Assembly: GCA_001897675.1 (NCBI GenBank)
Contig: MKUE01000128.1
Location: 1-42,472, forward strand
DNA from: Thiobacillus sp. 65-1059
Lineage (GTDB): Bacteria > Pseudomonadota > Gammaproteobacteria > Burkholderiales > Thiobacillaceae
Direction of reading: 5' to 3'
DNA length: 42,472 nucleotides
Position numbers and translations under genes: made by a program. Each line of letters begins with the position of its first letter. Within the stretch, counting starts at the first letter, position 1. The notes under the pieces are model-generated. The model had not been told where the DNA came from and did no database searches. It saw only the letters and a program-made list of their open reading frames with translations. Positions 1 to 8,308 of the stretch are shown one piece after another.

Positions 1-441
1 CTGGCGGAACGCAGCCAGGTGGCGGCGCAGGAGATCGGCGAACTGGCGGGCGGCTCGGTGGACCTGGCGGAGCGGGCCGGCAAGCTGCTCGACGAGATCG
101 TGCCCTCCATCAACAAGACCTCCGACCTGGTGCAGGAAATCACCGCCGCCTCGGAAGAGCAGGCCAGCGGGGTGGGCCAGGTGAACGTCGCCATGAACCA
201 GCTCAACCAGGCCACCCAGCAGAACGCCAGCGCCTCGGAAGAGCTGGCCGCCACCGCCGAGGAAATGAGCGGCCAGGCCGAGCAGTTGCAGCAGCTGATG
301 GCGTTCTTCAAGGCCGGCAACGCGGCTGCCGCGACGATGCGTCAGGCCGCCGTGAAATCCGCCGCGCCCATGAGGCAGTTGGCCAAGACCGTGCAATCCG
401 TCACCGAACCCGTGGGCGAAGCCGAGTTCGTGCGTTTCTGA
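1..441 (+). CDS. Methyl-accepting chemotaxis protein, C-terminal end (5' truncated by window)
   Basis: The reading frame is open from the first base and ends at TGA 439-441, so only the last 146 codons are present. They encode an unbroken, heptad-like alpha helix rich in Ala, Gln and Glu, with the segments EITAASEEQASGVGQV and QQNASASEELAATAEEMS. These are typical of the second methylation helix of chemoreceptors, where Gln/Glu pairs are modified by CheR and CheB. A short, flexible, Ala-rich tail follows and ends in EAEFVRF; there is no NWETF-type CheR-tethering pentapeptide. The sensory part, membrane segments and hairpin tip lie upstream and cannot be described. cheW follows within about 10 bases, so the two are probably co-transcribed. 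The family call is firm; the signal sensed is unknown. Confidence 0.93.
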   Translation: MAERSQVAAQEIGELAGGSVDLAERAGKLLDEIVPSINKTSDLVQEITAASEEQASGVGQVNVAMNQLNQATQQNASASEELAATAEEMSGQAEQLQQLMAFFKAGNAAAATMRQAAVKSAAPMRQLAKTVQSVTEPVGEAEFVRF

Positions 442-451
442 GGGGATGGCC

Positions 452-994
452 ATGAACGCACTGGTCAAGCTTGACAGCCGGGCGGCGGCGCCGTCCGCGG
501 CCGCCCACGAGCCCCGGCAATATCTCACCTTCATGCTGGGAGGCGAGGTGTTCGCCATCGGCATCCTGCACATCAAGGAGATCATCGAATACGGCCAGCT
601 TACCGCCGTGCCGATGATGCCGGAGTTCATCCGCGGCGTGATCAACCTGCGCGGCGCGGTGGTGCCGGTGGTGGACCTGGCCAGCCGCTTCGGCGGCAAG
701 CCCAGCCAGATCACGCGGCGCAGCTGCATCGTCATTCTGGAACTGGAACCCGAGGCGGGCGATCAGGTGATCGGCGTGGTGGTGGACGCGGTCAACGAAG
801 TGCTGGAGATCGCCGCTGCCGACATCGAGCCGCCGCCCTCGTTCGGCACCCGGATCCGTACCGATTTCATCCATGGCATGGGCAAGGTGCAGGAGCGTTT
901 CGTCATCATCCTCAACGTCAACAACGTGCTCTCCACCGAGGATCTGGCGATCCTCGGCCGGGCCGCCGCCGACGGTCAGGAGACGGCGCCCTGA
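452..994 (+). CDS. cheW: Chemotaxis coupling protein CheW
   Basis: CheW is a cytoplasmic SH3-like scaffold that links chemoreceptors to the kinase CheA. The protein (about 180 aa) has a short Ala-rich N-terminal tail, then a complete CheW domain: YLTFMLGGEVFAIGILHIKEI (first strands), the hallmark IRGVINLRGAVVPVVDL, and a C-terminal part with VDAVNEVLEI. ATG 446 and ATG 452 are both in frame. AGGGG at 441-445 touches the first but lies six bases from the second, so 452 is preferred. It follows the receptor gene and precedes two more genes that look chemotaxis-linked. No cheA or cheY is in the window, so this may be an auxiliary coupling protein dedicated to the neighbouring receptor. Confidence 0.95.
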   Translation: MNALVKLDSRAAAPSAAAHEPRQYLTFMLGGEVFAIGILHIKEIIEYGQLTAVPMMPEFIRGVINLRGAVVPVVDLASRFGGKPSQITRRSCIVILELEPEAGDQVIGVVVDAVNEVLEIAAADIEPPPSFGTRIRTDFIHGMGKVQERFVIILNVNNVLSTEDLAILGRAAADGQETAP

Positions 995-1085
995 GCCTTC
1001 ATCACAGCCAGGCCGTGCGCACGAACGCGGCCCGATTTACAACAAGGCCGGGATGCGTTCCGGCCGACCGAAAGGAGCAGCCAGC

Positions 1086-1703
1086 ATGGCGTATCACAGC
1101 AATGAGCCGGCGGCTCGATCGACAGACCTGCATGCCATCGTGCGCATCGGCAACGGCATCAGGGAGGTGGTGGATGCCGCCCGCGAGGTGAATCTGGCGG
1201 CCTTGAATGCCATGCTGTCTTCCCGCCGCGGCGGCGACAGCGCGGTGGGCTTCCGGGTGGCGTCGGCGGAACTGCGCGGGGTTTCCTCCCGCATCGCGGA
1301 GGCCATGCATGGCTTGACCGCGCTGGTGTCCGGCATGGTCGGCGAAGTAGCCCAGCGCCAGCGCAGGCAGCGCAACCAGGCCTGTTTCCAGCGGGCGCGG
1401 GACAAACAGGCGCACGTCGCCGGCCGGCTGTCGGAAATCCTCGGCGAGCAGGAAGCGGAGATGGTCCGCTTGAACCTGTCGCTCGGCCTCCGGCGGCGCG
1501 AACTGCACCTGATGGCAACCCGCGCGCTGCGCCTGTGCGACCTCGGGCTGAGCCTGTCCCGCAGCGCCCTGATCGAGGCCGCGTACGGCGGCGAATCGGC
1601 GCCTGCCTTGAGGCAGGTGGCCGAGCAACTGGCCCAGTCCATCCATTCCGTGGCGAACACGCTGGGCGGCGTGCGCGCCGAAGTGGAGGAGGCAGGCGCA
1701 TGA
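1086..1703 (+). CDS. Soluble protein resembling a degenerate chemoreceptor hairpin tip
   Basis: This is a 205-aa, predicted cytoplasmic, all-helical protein with no signal peptide or membrane segment. The start ATG 1086 is preceded by AGGAG at 1073-1077. Residues around 25-75 include VNLAALNAMLSSRRGGDS followed by AVGFRVASAELRGVSSRI. Their layout matches the chemoreceptor tip consensus TNLLALNAAIEAARAGE...GRGFAVVAEEVRKLAERS, but several normally invariant residues are changed. The rest is amphipathic helix. It sits between cheW and the ODP-like gene and overlaps the latter by ATGA, so translation is probably coupled. I infer a small adaptor that places the ODP sensor in the receptor-CheW array. 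A helical protein of unrelated function is possible; the similarity is judged by eye. Confidence 0.7.
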   Translation: MAYHSNEPAARSTDLHAIVRIGNGIREVVDAAREVNLAALNAMLSSRRGGDSAVGFRVASAELRGVSSRIAEAMHGLTALVSGMVGEVAQRQRRQRNQACFQRARDKQAHVAGRLSEILGEQEAEMVRLNLSLGLRRRELHLMATRALRLCDLGLSLSRSALIEAAYGGESAPALRQVAEQLAQSIHSVANTLGGVRAEVEEAGA

Positions 1704-2470
1704 AAAGGCTGGAAACCCTGTTTTCGGACGGCCCGCATCAATGGCGGGTGATCGCCCGCGACCCGCAGCGCGCCAGCGCGCTGATCGATACCAACGAATA
1801 CCTGGTGGCCCACGGCGACGAGGCCCTGCTCACCGACCCCGGCGGCATGGAGATTTTTCCGGTGGTGTTTTCCGCCCTGGCGGCCGGCTTCGACCCGGGC
1901 CGGGTGAAATGGATATTCGCGTCCCACCAGGACCCCGACGTGGTCAGCAGCCTGAGCCTGTGGCTGGAGTTCAACCCGGCGCTGCGCTGCTATGCCAGCC
2001 GCATCTGGGGCAGTTTTCTGCCGCATTACGGCGGCGACGCAAGCACCTTCATCGGCCTGCCCGACGAAGGCGGGAAGATTCCCCTCGGCGGCATCGAGCT
2101 GGATGCGGTGCCGGCGCATTACCTGCATTCGTCGGGCAACCTGCATCTGTACGACGCCAGGGCGCGGATACTGTTCAGCGGCGACGTCGGGGCGGCCCTG
2201 CAGCCGCCGGAGGAGGACGCACTGTTCGTCGCCGATTTCGACCGCCACATCCGCCATGCGCAGGGCTTCCACCGCCGCTTCATGGGCTCCAGGGCGGCCG
2301 TGCTGGATTGGTGCGAACGCGCCGCCGCCATGGATGTCGACCTGCTCTGCCCCCAGCACGGCTCGATCTACCAGGGGGCGGACGTGATGCGCTTCATCAA
2401 CTGGTTCGCGGAGCTCGAGGTGGGGTCCGGCCTGCAGGCATCGCGGCCGCAATCGAAGAAGGCTGCGTGA
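1700..2470 (+). CDS. Di-iron metallo-beta-lactamase-fold protein, oxygen-sensor (ODP) type
   Basis: The 256-aa protein has the metallo-beta-lactamase fold of flavodiiron proteins but no flavodoxin domain. The expected metal ligands are visible in order: His76-x-Asp78-x-Asp80 (in SHQDPDV), His140 (PAHYLH), Asp162 (SGDVG) and His220 (PQHGSIYQG). Asp78 replaces the second His of hydrolytic family members. This is the di-iron pattern of flavodiiron proteins and of ODP, a bacterial protein known to bind oxygen at a di-iron site and to act with a chemoreceptor. The ATG overlaps the stop of the preceding gene (ATGA), completing a receptor-cheW-adaptor-ODP array. I infer oxygen or redox sensing for taxis. 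A plain oxidoreductase or hydrolase is the main alternative. Confidence 0.82.
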   Translation: MKRLETLFSDGPHQWRVIARDPQRASALIDTNEYLVAHGDEALLTDPGGMEIFPVVFSALAAGFDPGRVKWIFASHQDPDVVSSLSLWLEFNPALRCYASRIWGSFLPHYGGDASTFIGLPDEGGKIPLGGIELDAVPAHYLHSSGNLHLYDARARILFSGDVGAALQPPEEDALFVADFDRHIRHAQGFHRRFMGSRAAVLDWCERAAAMDVDLLCPQHGSIYQGADVMRFINWFAELEVGSGLQASRPQSKKAA

Positions 2471-2731
2471 GGCCGCCATGCCCGATGCCAGGCTCTGCGA
2501 CAATGATTTCACCCGCTGCCGGCAGATGCTCTTCTTCCCGCGGCGAAGATGCCTGCACCCAGGCGATGGTGCTGGCCGAGCGCCCGGGCGAGACGGCGCG
2601 GGACATCCGGGGGGCGGACATCGGCACCCGCGCGCTGTTCCAGCACGCGGCATGACGGCAAGGCGGACGGGAAGATGCCGGCAACGATTCCGGTTTGCCC
2701 TTGAGTGTCGCGATTGAGCGGGGGAAGCGCC
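2471..2731 (+). other. Non-coding gap between the chemotaxis genes and the GGDEF/EAL gene
   Basis: About 260 bases. Short open frames exist on both strands (for example 2478-2717), but none has a good ribosome binding site, a recognisable product or convincing codon use. No clear terminator hairpin with a T-run is seen. The stretch presumably holds the promoter of the downstream gene. Confidence 0.4.
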
Positions 2732-5275
2732 ATGCCTGGCCATGAAGCGGGGAAGCGCGCGGCGCCGGCGGGGAACCTGCACGTCGCCGGCGTGGCGTTC
2801 CTGGTTCTGGCTGCGGCCCCGCTGATCTGGCAGGCCGTGCCGGCGGGCCGGTTTGCCCTCGACACGGCCTTCTTCCTGCCGTTCCACATCGTGGTGGAGA
2901 TGTTCGCCGTTGTGGTGGCTGCGATGGTGTTCATCACCGGCTGGCATATCCACGACAAGAAACGTCCGGCCGCTTCGATGGTGCTGGCCTGCGCGTTCCT
3001 GGCCGTGGCAGTGCTGGATTTCCTGCATGCCATGTCCTACCCCGGCATGGCGGATTTCATCACCCGCAACACGCCCGGCAAGGCCACGGTCTTCTGGCTG
3101 GCGGCGCAATACGCCGCCGCGTTCGCGTTGCTGGCCTTCGTCCTGATGCCCTACCGGCGCATGGGCGGCGCCCCCCGGCGCGGGTGGCTGGCCGCGAGCC
3201 TGCTGTATGTGCTGCTGGCGGGGTACGTGGGGATGTGGCACGCGGACTGGCTGACGGACGGCGTCCGCGGCGCGCCTTTCACTGCCGGTCTGGTGGCCGG
3301 GGCGGTGGCGGCGAATCTCGTTACGCTGGGCCTTCTGCTCTGGCGCCGGCACGAATTCAACCGCCTTTGCCACCATGCCTTGATCTATGCGGCGGCATTC
3401 CTGCTGGCGAGCGAAGCTTTCTTCATGCTGCATCCGCAGGCCGCCAGCATGGCCAATGCACTGAGCCATGCCTACAAGGCGCTGGCCTACCTGTTCCTGT
3501 ACCGTGCCATTTTCCAGAACAGCGTCCTGGCGCCGATCGAGCGCTTCCGGCGGGCGCGCGCAGAGATGGCCGAAATCGAGCGGCGCCACCGCGAACTGCT
3601 GGAAACCGCGCCCGATGCCATCATGGTGGTGGATGCGCAAGGACAGATCCAGATGGTGAACGGGCGCCTGGAGCAGATGTTCGGATATGCCCGCACGGAG
3701 CTGCTGGGCCAGAAAATGGAGATGCTGGTGCCGGACCGGCATCGTGCGCAGCACCATGGCCATCGGCAGCATTTCATCCAGGCCCCAGCCGTTCGCGCCA
3801 TGACCAGCAAGCTCGACCTGGTCGGACGCCACAAGAACGGCAGCGAGGTGCCGGTGGACATCGCCCTCAGCACGTTTCAATCCGATGCCGGCATCCAGGT
3901 CACGGCATTCATCCGCGACATGAGCGAGCGCCGGCGCATGGAGGCGGATTTTCTCCATCAGGCCACGCACGATGCCCTGACCGGCCTGCCCAATCGCACG
4001 CTGTTCCAGGACCGCCTGGTCCAGACCATGATCCAGGCCCGCCGCCATGACCGGCTGATGGCGCTCATCATGCTGGGGCTGGACAATTTCAAGGTCATCA
4101 ACGACGGGCTGGGGCACCACTACGGCGACCTGCTGCTGAGCGAGGCGGCGCAGCGCCTGACGGCGGTGCTGCGCCCGGACGACACCGTGGCCCGCCTGGG
4201 CGGGGACGAGTTCGCGCTGCTGCTGAACGACCTCGGCCACGTCGAGGACGTGGGGCAGGTGGCGGACAAGGTGCTGCAGGCGTTTTCGCGGCCGTTTCGC
4301 GTCGGCGACAACGAGGTGTTCGCCAGCGCCAGCCTCGGCGTCACGGTGTTTCCGGTGGATGGCGGGGACGTGACCACCCTGCTGCGCAATGCCGGCGTGG
4401 CCATGAACCGGGCCAAGGCGGAGGGGCGCGGCTGCATGCGCCTGTACACCCAGGACCTGAATACGCTCATCCGCGAAAACCTGCTGCTCCAGACCTGTCT
4501 TCGCCGCGCCGTGGAGGAGGGGCAGTTCCAGCTGCACTATCAGCCCCAGATCGAGATGGCCAGCCACAGGATTTGCGGCGTCGAGGCCTTGTTGCGCTGG
4601 AGCCATGAAGAACTGGGCGAGGTGAGCCCGGCGCGTTTCATTCCGGTTGCCGAGGCGAGCGGCCTGATCGTCCCGATCGGAACCTGGGCGATCCATGCCG
4701 CCTGCCGCCAGATCAAGGTCTGGCAGGACGCAGGCCTGCCGACCAAGGTGGCGGTCAACCTGTCGGCCCATCAGTTCCGCCATGGCAATCTGGTGGGCGT
4801 GGTGAAGGCGGCTCTGGCGGAAAGCGGCGCATCGCCGGGCCTGCTGGAGCTCGAACTGACGGAAAGCGCGCTGATGGGGGAACCGATGGCGGCGGCGCAG
4901 GCGCTGGAAGAACTGGAGGAACTGGGGATCACCATCGCCATCGACGATTTCGGCACGGGCTATTCCTCCCTGGCCTATCTGAAGATGTTCTCGCTTCACA
5001 AGCTCAAGATCGACCGTTCCTTCGTCAAGGACGTGGCCCACGACGCGGACGACGTCGCCATCGTGCGCGGCCTGGTCGGCCTCGCCCACAGCCTCGAGCT
5101 GCGGGTCATCGCCGAGGGCGTGGAAACCGAGGCGCAGCGGGCTGTGCTGGCCGGTTTGGGCTGCAACGGATTCCAGGGCTGGCTATACAGCCGCGCGGTG
5201 CCGGGGGAGGAATGCGGCAGGATGCTGGCGGGGGAGGTCCGTGCCCGCTGCGGCTGGCCCGCCGCCGGGGGCTGA
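2732..5275 (+). CDS. Membrane cyclic-di-GMP enzyme: MASE3-PAS-GGDEF-EAL
   Basis: The 847-aa protein has both cyclic-di-GMP synthesis (GGDEF) and breakdown (EAL) domains. Residues about 15-270 form a multi-pass membrane sensor with the MASE3-like signatures DFLHAMSYPGM and HAYKALAYLFLYRAIF. A PAS domain follows (about 290-405, ETAPDAIMVVDAQGQI), then GGDEF (about 410-575) with an intact RLGGDEF motif at about 489 and an RPDD inhibitory site five residues before it. The EAL domain (about 585-835) has EALLRW, NLSAHQFR, ELTES, IDDFGTGYSS and LKIDRSFVKD, so its metal and catalytic residues look intact. Start ATG 2732 is chosen because GGGGGAAG lies just upstream; GTG 2705 is also in frame. Which activity dominates cannot be read from the sequence. 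It is the only visible source or sink of the messenger read by the riboswitch near 31.3 kb. Confidence 0.95.
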   Translation: MPGHEAGKRAAPAGNLHVAGVAFLVLAAAPLIWQAVPAGRFALDTAFFLPFHIVVEMFAVVVAAMVFITGWHIHDKKRPAASMVLACAFLAVAVLDFLHAMSYPGMADFITRNTPGKATVFWLAAQYAAAFALLAFVLMPYRRMGGAPRRGWLAASLLYVLLAGYVGMWHADWLTDGVRGAPFTAGLVAGAVAANLVTLGLLLWRRHEFNRLCHHALIYAAAFLLASEAFFMLHPQAASMANALSHAYKALAYLFLYRAIFQNSVLAPIERFRRARAEMAEIERRHRELLETAPDAIMVVDAQGQIQMVNGRLEQMFGYARTELLGQKMEMLVPDRHRAQHHGHRQHFIQAPAVRAMTSKLDLVGRHKNGSEVPVDIALSTFQSDAGIQVTAFIRDMSERRRMEADFLHQATHDALTGLPNRTLFQDRLVQTMIQARRHDRLMALIMLGLDNFKVINDGLGHHYGDLLLSEAAQRLTAVLRPDDTVARLGGDEFALLLNDLGHVEDVGQVADKVLQAFSRPFRVGDNEVFASASLGVTVFPVDGGDVTTLLRNAGVAMNRAKAEGRGCMRLYTQDLNTLIRENLLLQTCLRRAVEEGQFQLHYQPQIEMASHRICGVEALLRWSHEELGEVSPARFIPVAEASGLIVPIGTWAIHAACRQIKVWQDAGLPTKVAVNLSAHQFRHGNLVGVVKAALAESGASPGLLELELTESALMGEPMAAAQALEELEELGITIAIDDFGTGYSSLAYLKMFSLHKLKIDRSFVKDVAHDADDVAIVRGLVGLAHSLELRVIAEGVETEAQRAVLAGLGCNGFQGWLYSRAVPGEECGRMLAGEVRARCGWPAAGG

Positions 5276-5365
5276 CGCGACGGGCAGGCCGGCGTCGGGA
5301 TGGCCTTGCGCGGCGCCCGACAGGCCCCGTCCGCCCGCTCTACGCCCCCATGCTGCGGTCGCCGG

Positions 5366-5695
5366 TCATCGCGATGGCGTGTCGCCGTCCTCTTCGGGGG
5401 CGGGGGCGAGCGAGCGCAGCTTGAGGTGCAGCGCCGCCTTGGCCAGCAGGTGGGCAGAGACCGGCGCGGTCATGAACAGGAACAGGGCCACCAGGATCTC
5501 GTGCAGGCTCAGGTCGCCGTCGAAACTGAAATAGATCGACGAGGCGGCCAGCAGGCAGCCGACGCCGAGGGTGGTGGCCTTGGTGGGGCCGTGCAGGCGG
5601 GTGTAGAAATCCCTGAAGCGGACGAGGCCGAGCGAACCGACGAAGGTGAAGGCGGCGCCGACGAGGATGAGGATGGACAGCAGGATCTCCGGCAT
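5366..5695 (-). CDS. mrpG: Na+/H+ antiporter subunit MrpG
   Basis: The 109-aa inner-membrane protein has three hydrophobic segments and ends the Mrp operon. The family hallmark FRDFYTRLHGPTKATTLGVG is present at about residues 27-46, followed by a second membrane segment and HEILVALFLFMTAPVSAHLLAKAA. Length and layout are normal for MrpG/MnhG/PhaG. The C-terminus is short, acidic and soluble. It starts 9 bases after the stop of mrpF, consistent with one transcript. Confidence 0.95.
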   Translation of the reverse strand: MPEILLSILILVGAAFTFVGSLGLVRFRDFYTRLHGPTKATTLGVGCLLAASSIYFSFDGDLSLHEILVALFLFMTAPVSAHLLAKAALHLKLRSLAPAPEEDGDTPSR

Positions 5696-5704
5696 GGCGC
5701 GCCC

Positions 5705-5974
5705 CTATTCGATGATGTCGCCGCGCAGCAGGTATTTGCACAGCGCGACGGTGCCGACGAAGCCCATCATCGCGATCAGCAGCGCCGCCTCGAAATAGAT
5801 CGGGCTGTCGAGGTCGATGCCGAGCAGCACCAGCAGCGCGACGGTGTTCACGTACAGCGTGTCGAGGCCGAGGATGCGGTCGGGCGCGTCGGGGCCGACG
5901 ACGAGCCGGAAGAAACTGAACAGGAAGGCGAACGCGACCAGCGCGTAGGCGATCGGGATGACGGTATTCAGCAT
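5705..5974 (-). CDS. mrpF: Na+/H+ antiporter subunit MrpF
   Basis: The 89-aa protein has three membrane helices. The typical MrpF core FFRLVVGPDAPDRILGLDTL is followed by VNTVALLVLLGI, ending in GTVALCKYLLRGDIIE. The start ATG (5972-5974 on the complement) overlaps the end of mrpE by seven bases, indicating coupled translation. MrpF is a small structural subunit of the hetero-oligomeric antiporter. Length and sequence are normal. Confidence 0.95.
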   Translation of the reverse strand: MLNTVIPIAYALVAFAFLFSFFRLVVGPDAPDRILGLDTLYVNTVALLVLLGIDLDSPIYFEAALLIAMMGFVGTVALCKYLLRGDIIE

Positions 5975-6459
5975 GATTCGAAAATCGCCTTCAGCGGCGC
6001 CTCGTAGCGGTGCTTGATCTCGGCCACCGCCGCCGCCGCATCCTCGGTGTCGAGGCTGTGGACGGTGAGGCTGCGGCGGTCTTCGCTCAGCAGCGCCGAG
6101 ACGGTGCCGGGGGTGAGCGAGATGGTGTTGGCCAGCAGGCTGATCGCGAGATCGCTCGTCAGGTCCAGCGGCACGACGATGAAGGCCGGGCGCAGGCGCG
6201 ACGGCCGGCCGAGAATCAGCCGCGCCACGCGGAAGCTGCCGACCACGATGTCGTACATGACCACGGCGAGATAGCGCAGCAGCATCGGCACGTTGCGGAT
6301 GCACACCGATTGCGGCCAAAGCGAGGCAGTGGCGAACGGTATCAGCCAGCCCAGCAGCAGGCCCAGCGCGACGTGGCCGGCGGAGACGGTGTTGACCAGC
6401 AGCAGCCACAGGATGGCGAGCGTCAGCGTCAGCAGCGGATGCGGCAGCATGCGCGTCAT
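5968..6459 (-). CDS. mrpE: Na+/H+ antiporter subunit MrpE
   Basis: The 163-aa protein has two N-terminal membrane helices (MLPHPLLTLTLAILWLLLVN, then GHVALGLLLGWLIPFA). A cytoplasmic domain follows with the family motifs VVGSFRVARLILG, ANTISLTPGTVSALLSEDRR and VHSLDTED. MrpE is required for assembly of a fully active complex. The ATG at 6457-6459 overlaps the mrpD stop (ATGA); a second in-frame ATG lies three codons on. Confidence 0.95.
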   Translation of the reverse strand: MTRMLPHPLLTLTLAILWLLLVNTVSAGHVALGLLLGWLIPFATASLWPQSVCIRNVPMLLRYLAVVMYDIVVGSFRVARLILGRPSRLRPAFIVVPLDLTSDLAISLLANTISLTPGTVSALLSEDRRSLTVHSLDTEDAAAAVAEIKHRYEAPLKAIFESC

Positions 6460-7970
6460 GGACGCGCTCCCAGCACGGCATCGATATAGGCCTGCGGTGC
6501 GAGCAGTTGCGCGGCGGTGGCCGTCGCATAGCGGGCCAGCGGGTCGGCCCACACGACCATGCCGGCGAGCAGCAACAGCAGTGCGCCTGCCGGCAGCCAG
6601 TCGGCCGCACGCGGCACCGGCAGCACTTCGGCGCTCGACTGGGTGCGGTAGAACAGCAGGCTGCCGCTGCGCGCCAGCGCGATCACGCCGGCCAGGCCGG
6701 CGGCGAGCACCGCGCCCCACATCCAGATCAGCCATGGCGATTCCAGGGCGGCGCGCAGCAGCATGAACTTGCCGAGAAAGCCCGACAGCGGCGGCAGCCC
6801 GGCCATTGCCATCGCCGCGACGAAGAACAGGCCGCCGAGGACGGCGGCGCCGGGCATGGCCGGGCCGGGCTCGAAGCGGTCGGCGCATGCGCCGCGCGCG
6901 CGGGCAATCGGTTCGGCGAGGAGGAACAAGGCGGCGGTGGCGAACGTGGTGTGCGGCAGGTAGTAGAGGCCGGCTGCGATGCCGTCGACGCTGCCGAGGG
7001 CGAAGGCGGCGAGCAGGGTGCCGACCGAGGCGATCGTCAGGTAGGCGATCTGCTGGCGTAGCGCGGTGCTGGCGAGCGCGCCGAGCATGCCGGCGACGAG
7101 GGTGGCGAGCGCCAGCGGCATCAGCCAGCCGGCGAGCAGGTTGGCGAGCGCGCCGGCGTCGGCGCCGAACATCAGGCTGGTTACGCGCAGGATGCTGTAG
7201 GCGCCGACCTTGGTCATGATCGCGAACAGCGCCGCCACCGGCGCGCTGGTGTGGGCGTAGGCGGCGGGCAGCCACAGGTGCAGCGGCAGCAGCGCCGCCT
7301 TCAGCGCGAACACGCCGAACAGCAGCAGGCCGGCCGTCTCGACCAGCGCCAGATTGCCGGGCGGCGTGCGCGCCAGCTTGACCGCGAGGTCGGCCATGTT
7401 GAGCGTGCCGGCGACGCCGTACAGCGTGCCGACGGCGAACAGGAACAGGGTCGAGCCGGCCAGGTTGATCACCACGAAATGCAGCCCGGCCTTGACCCGC
7501 AGCCGCCCGCCGCCATGCAGCAGCAGGCCGTAGGAGGCGAGCAGCAGGATCTCGAAGAACACGAACAGGTTGAACAGGTCGCCGGTGAGGAAGGCGCCGT
7601 TGAGGCCGAACAGCTGCAGCTGGTATAGCACGTGGAAATGGCGGCCTTGCGTGTCGCTGCCGCGCAGCGCATGCAGCAGCGCGAACAGCGCCACCAGCGC
7701 GGTGGCCATCAGCATCCAGGCGGCGAGGCGGTCGGCCACCAGCACGATGCCGAAAGGCGCGTCCCAGTTGCCGAGCTTGTAGACGAGCTGGGTGCCGTCG
7801 GCGGCGCCCGCCAACAGCGCAAACGCCAGCGGCACCAGCGCCGCCGTCGCGGCGAGGCTGAGGCCGCGCTGCAGCGCGAGCGGCGCGTTGCGCAGCGCCA
7901 GCAGCACGATGCCGGCGACTAGCGGCAGCAGCACCGGCAGGATGGGCAGATGCATCGCGAGGCCGTTCAT
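6456..7970 (-). CDS. mrpD: Na+/H+ antiporter subunit MrpD
   Basis: The 504-aa polytopic membrane protein is homologous to the complex I subunits NuoM/NuoN and is one of the two putative ion-translocating subunits. Recognisable blocks are NLFVFFEILLLASYGLLLHGG (the Glu-bearing helix), KAGLHFVVINLAGSTLFLFA, and KAALLPLHLWLPAAYAHTSA followed by VAALFAIMTKVGAYSILR with the conserved Lys residues. Length is normal. It overlaps mrpC by four bases at the start and mrpE by four at the end. Confidence 0.95.
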   Translation of the reverse strand: MNGLAMHLPILPVLLPLVAGIVLLALRNAPLALQRGLSLAATAALVPLAFALLAGAADGTQLVYKLGNWDAPFGIVLVADRLAAWMLMATALVALFALLHALRGSDTQGRHFHVLYQLQLFGLNGAFLTGDLFNLFVFFEILLLASYGLLLHGGGRLRVKAGLHFVVINLAGSTLFLFAVGTLYGVAGTLNMADLAVKLARTPPGNLALVETAGLLLFGVFALKAALLPLHLWLPAAYAHTSAPVAALFAIMTKVGAYSILRVTSLMFGADAGALANLLAGWLMPLALATLVAGMLGALASTALRQQIAYLTIASVGTLLAAFALGSVDGIAAGLYYLPHTTFATAALFLLAEPIARARGACADRFEPGPAMPGAAVLGGLFFVAAMAMAGLPPLSGFLGKFMLLRAALESPWLIWMWGAVLAAGLAGVIALARSGSLLFYRTQSSAEVLPVPRAADWLPAGALLLLLAGMVVWADPLARYATATAAQLLAPQAYIDAVLGARP

Positions 7971-8308
7971 CGCGGTGTGTCCTCGTCGCTGTGCAGGCCG
8001 TCGACGTGGTCGTTGCCGAGCTCGGCGCGCGCCTTCAGCGCGAGCACGATGACGAACGCGGTCATGCCGAAGCTGATGACGATGGCGGTGAGCACCAGCG
8101 CCTGCGGCAGCGGGTCGGTGTAGGCGGCGGCGTCGGCGATCACCGGCGGCACGCCGATGGCGAGCCGGCCCATGACGAACAGGAACAGGTTGACCGCATA
8201 GGACAGGAAGGTGAGGCCGAGCACCACCGGGAAGGTCTGGCCGCGCAAGGCGAGGAACACGCCGCAGGCAGTGAGCACGCCGATGGCGAGAGCGATGAGC
8301 GCTTCCAT
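7967..8308 (-). CDS. mrpC: Na+/H+ antiporter subunit MrpC
   Basis: The 113-aa protein is a NuoK homologue with three membrane helices. Signatures are RGQTFPVVLGLTFLSYAVNLF and DPLPQALVLTAIVISFGMTA. It is tightly coupled at both ends: its ATG overlaps the mrpAB stop by one base (ATGA) and its stop overlaps the mrpD start. The C-terminal tail (about 25 aa) is hydrophilic. Confidence 0.95.
   Translation of the reverse strand: MEALIALAIGVLTACGVFLALRGQTFPVVLGLTFLSYAVNLFLFVMGRLAIGVPPVIADAAAYTDPLPQALVLTAIVISFGMTAFVIVLALKARAELGNDHVDGLHSDEDTPR

Noticed and set aside
2478-2717. A 79-codon frame after the ODP gene
   Set aside because: Arg/Gly-rich product with no ribosome binding site or homology that I can recognise; frames on both strands overlap it equally well.
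1094-5089. A 1331-codon minus-strand open frame
   Set aside because: It runs opposite to genes with clear domains (ODP, GGDEF/EAL). It is a by-product of high GC content and has no recognisable motif.
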